Source of the DNA: UBA685 sp002299005
GTDB lineage: Bacteria > Pseudomonadota > Alphaproteobacteria > Puniceispirillales > Puniceispirillaceae
Direction of reading: 5' to 3'
DNA: 41,878 nucleotides
NCBI GenBank assembly: GCA_963966775.1
Contig: CAXAAH010000011.1
Location: 1 to 41,878 of the forward strand
Part shown: one piece after another, positions 40,141 through 41,878 of the stretch
Layout: every line of letters starts with the position of its first letter
Numbering within the stretch: position 1 is the stretch's first letter
Translations under genes and position numbers: made by a program
The notes under the pieces: generated by a model
The model's input: only the letters and a program-made list of their open reading frames with translations
Told to the model about the DNA's origin: nothing
The model's database searches: none

Positions 40141-41042
40141 TAATAGCGCCCAAGATCTTCGCCAATCGCTATTTTGCCTGTGAATTCTGAGGCTATCATA
40201 GCGGTTATTTTATCGTGGTCTTCTTGGCTAAGCTGGTCAAAAGGCAGATGCACCGCCACCAATTCTGTCACACCCGCGCTTGTGGCCATTTTGCCAAGTT
40301 GCTCTGGGCGCAGATGATGTTGTTCCATATGATGCGCCATCATATCCAAGCGTTCTTCGGGCATAGACAGGTTCTTCGCCCTGATCCGCGCCATCGTTGC
40401 TTCAACATCAATCAGCTCTCCGACAAGCAATTGCGCCCCATTTGCAAATTGCTCCAACCCCTTGCAAGGCCCGGTATCACCGGTAAATACAATCGATCTG
40501 TCTGGCGCATCAAAGCGCATAGCAAGCGATAATGGCCCCTCTTGGCCAAACTGCTCTTCGGCGCGGTAATGCGTATTCTCGCAAAAAGTGACGGTGATAT
40601 CATCGATAATAACCTCATCACCTGGCACAATTTCGTTGACCGAAACAAACGCCCTTGGGTGCGTTAATGTTTGGCCAGGCACGCCGAAACCTGTCGAATG
40701 GGGCACATCGCATGCGGCCAATAGCCCGTCGATAATGGCCTTGGTACCAGGGGGCCCATAGATGGTTAGCTTTGTCTTGCGATGAAGCATCATATTCAAA
40801 CCAAGACAGGCAAACAGACTACCAATATGGTCGAAATGATGATGGCTGATAAACACATCATGCACCAAGCGCAAATCGATATTAGCCCCGCGTAATTGCC
40901 GAAATGCGCCGTCGCCGCAATCCACAAGAAGCACACGCTCCCCGCGCTTAATCGCATGGGCAGGCTGGGCACGTTCAAGCTTTGGCGTCGGCCCACCAGC
41001 GGTACCCAATGCTATAAATTCTGTTTTCACTGATTTGTCCAT
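40140..41042 (-). CDS. Metallo-beta-lactamase-fold hydrolase (AtsA-like)
   Basis: The 300-aa protein has LGTAGGPTP, LLVDCGDGAFRQL and the metal motif SHHHFDH (His67, His69, Asp71, His72), then a His in ENTHYRAEE, the bridging Asp in FTGDTGPC and a last His in AVHLPFD. LGT-GGP with DCG(D/R)G..RQL is typical, as I recall, of the arylsulfatase AtsA-like MBL branch. No signal peptide is visible. It lies directly upstream of the dehalogenase on the same strand (69-base gap) and may share its operon. The RBS is weak. It is divergent in sequence from the MBL gene at 34513. Aryl sulfate or ester hydrolysis is a reasonable guess, not shown. Confidence 0.83.
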   Translation of the reverse strand: MDKSVKTEFIALGTAGGPTPKLERAQPAHAIKRGERVLLVDCGDGAFRQLRGANIDLRLVHDVFISHHHFDHIGSLFACLGLNMMLHRKTKLTIYGPPGTKAIIDGLLAACDVPHSTGFGVPGQTLTHPRAFVSVNEIVPGDEVIIDDITVTFCENTHYRAEEQFGQEGPLSLAMRFDAPDRSIVFTGDTGPCKGLEQFANGAQLLVGELIDVEATMARIRAKNLSMPEERLDMMAHHMEQHHLRPEQLGKMATSAGVTELVAVHLPFDQLSQEDHDKITAMIASEFTGKIAIGEDLGRY

Positions 41043-41065
41043 TATTCACGACACTTAATAATTCA

Positions 41066-41108
41066 ACTGGCAACTAAACTGGCAAATAAACTGGCAACTA
41101 AACTGGCA
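41066..41108 (-). repeat. 12-bp tandem repeat upstream of the MBL/dehalogenase genes
   Basis: ACTGGCAACTAA is repeated in phase at 41066-41077, 41078-41089 (one change, ACTGGCAAATAA), 41090-41101 and, partly, 41102-41108. It lies 24 to 66 bases upstream of the MBL start codon at 41042. On the minus strand each full unit contains TAGTTGCC, the same eight bases found in the left half of the first MarR-like dyad (32533-32540), so iterated regulator half-sites are possible. The remaining gap (41109-41227) holds nothing I can identify. Confidence 0.6.
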
Positions 41109-41227
41109 TTATGGCCGTACATCACCTTTACGAAAGGGCGATTAGTTAAGCACTATTTAATCAGATAGCCTAACAATAAATTATCACGCCCTCCTTCGAG
41201 GCTCTTAACGCACGTCATGGCCCCTCG

Positions 41228-41863
41228 CTAGCCATTATCGGGGTGCGCATCAACAAAGGCTGGCAGGACAGCACATGCGGCCTCTGCTGTGCAAATATGT
41301 GGGCAATCTGAATAATCAACGCCCCATCTTTTAGCGTTATAAAGCTGTGGTATCAGGCAAATATCTGCCAAAGACGGGCCAGAACCGGCACAGAAATCAC
41401 CTGAATCAATTTTGAAATTTGGGGCTGCTATCATCGCTTCAAAAGCTAGCAGACCAGGCCGGATGAAATGTTGCATCCATTGTGTCTTTGCCGGCTCCTT
41501 GCCGCCTGTTGCGTGAAGCATCACAGATAGGTTGCAAACCGGGTGAAGGTCGACCGCAATCGCCATTGCTGCTGCTGAGATGCGCGCACGTGCCATCGCA
41601 TCATCTGGCAAAAGTGACAGCTCTGTGGTGTTAGATAGATAATCCAAAATTGCCAAAGATTGCGTCAGCATCACACCATCAATCCATAAAGCTGGCACCA
41701 GCCCTTGCGGGTTACGCGCTAAATGCTCTGGGGCACGGTGACTGCCATCCAGCAAATTGACCGTCTCTATTTGATAGTCTAGCCCAAGCAAATTAAGGGC
41801 AATGCGCACCCGATAGCTGGCAGATGATTTTGGGTAATCATATAAAATAATTTCACGCGTCAT
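41228..41863 (-). CDS. maiA: Zeta-class GST, maleylacetoacetate/maleylpyruvate isomerase-like
   Basis: The 211-aa protein has the zeta-class N-terminus SSASYRVRIALNLLGLDYQ, followed by NPQGLVPALWIDGVMLTQSLAILDYL, and a helical C-terminal domain with LADICLIPQLYNAKRWGVD. Zeta GSTs isomerise maleylacetoacetate (tyrosine/homogentisate route) or maleylpyruvate (gentisate route) with glutathione. The Cys of the eukaryotic SSC motif is Ala here, which is common in bacteria. I chose the ATG at 41863, with AGGA eight bases upstream; an ATG at 41878 touches the window edge. HPPD at 26090 would feed the homogentisate route, but homogentisate dioxygenase is not seen. It is separated by 185 bases from the MBL gene, so probably a different transcript. 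Confidence 0.85.
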   Translation of the reverse strand: MTREIILYDYPKSSASYRVRIALNLLGLDYQIETVNLLDGSHRAPEHLARNPQGLVPALWIDGVMLTQSLAILDYLSNTTELSLLPDDAMARARISAAAMAIAVDLHPVCNLSVMLHATGGKEPAKTQWMQHFIRPGLLAFEAMIAAPNFKIDSGDFCAGSGPSLADICLIPQLYNAKRWGVDYSDCPHICTAEAACAVLPAFVDAHPDNG

Positions 41864-41878
41864 TTGACTTGTCCTCAT

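Noticed and set aside
1..41878. Mobile elements, CRISPR arrays, tRNA or rRNA genes
   Set aside because: I saw no transposase or integrase, no regularly spaced repeats other than the coding and 12-bp repeats listed, and no tRNA-like cloverleaf or rRNA sequence.

Overview
The window looks like chromosome of a heterotrophic marine alphaproteobacterium. It has dense, tightly overlapping operons, two tripartite tricarboxylate transporters (TTT), CaiB-type CoA transferases, many GST-fold and FAH-fold catabolic enzymes and unsecreted sulfatases. A SAR116- or Rhodospirillales-like lineage fits the gene content and moderate GC, but no rRNA, tRNA or marker gene in the window proves this. I see no phage, transposon, CRISPR array or RNA gene.

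Layout. 1-5.2 kb: an AbrB-type membrane protein cut by the window edge, a complete TTT operon (tctC-attenuator-tctB-tctA) and a LysR regulator, all on the minus strand, with a CaiB-type CoA transferase divergent at 5.36-6.5 kb. 6.5-12 kb: a translationally coupled minus-strand operon for meta-cleavage of homoprotocatechuate (GST, hpaF, hpaE, hpaD, an FAH-family hpaG-like gene, hpaH), with a second GST divergent. 13-16.4 kb: a sugar-acid module (FAH-family diketo-acid hydrolase, SDR dehydrogenase, UxaA-family dehydratase). 16.4-20 kb: CoA transferase, crotonase-fold protein and malonyl-CoA synthetase. 20.5-26 kb: a five-gene plus-strand surface operon with almost no spacing: a Cys-rich prepilin, a secreted two-repeat protein, a 75-aa membrane-anchored protein, a TPR/outer-membrane-barrel protein and a FecR-TSP3 protein. 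26-27.8 kb: 4-hydroxyphenylpyruvate dioxygenase with a divergent Lrp/AsnC regulator. 27.8-41 kb: a catabolic island with a second TTT operon coupled to a cytoplasmic sulfatase, a MarR regulator with twin operator-like boxes, a second sulfatase, two MBL-fold hydrolases, a LigM-like tetrahydrofolate-dependent O-demethylase and a 1067-aa reductive dehalogenase fused to its own flavin/[2Fe-2S] reductase. The right end carries a zeta-class GST (maleylacetoacetate/maleylpyruvate isomerase-like).

How the genes may work together. The 27.8-41 kb island reads as an uptake-and-strip pathway: a TTT binding protein captures an anionic substrate, sulfatases remove sulfate, a LigM-like enzyme removes an O-methyl group and the self-sufficient dehalogenase removes halogen, giving a bare phenol for ring cleavage. 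Sulfated, methoxylated bromophenols of marine algae would match every step. That substrate is my inference and nothing in the sequence proves it. The hpa operon, HPPD and the zeta GST show that the cell handles tyrosine- and phenylacetate-type aromatics. The 20.5-26 kb operon matches no named system I know and is the best candidate here for something undescribed.
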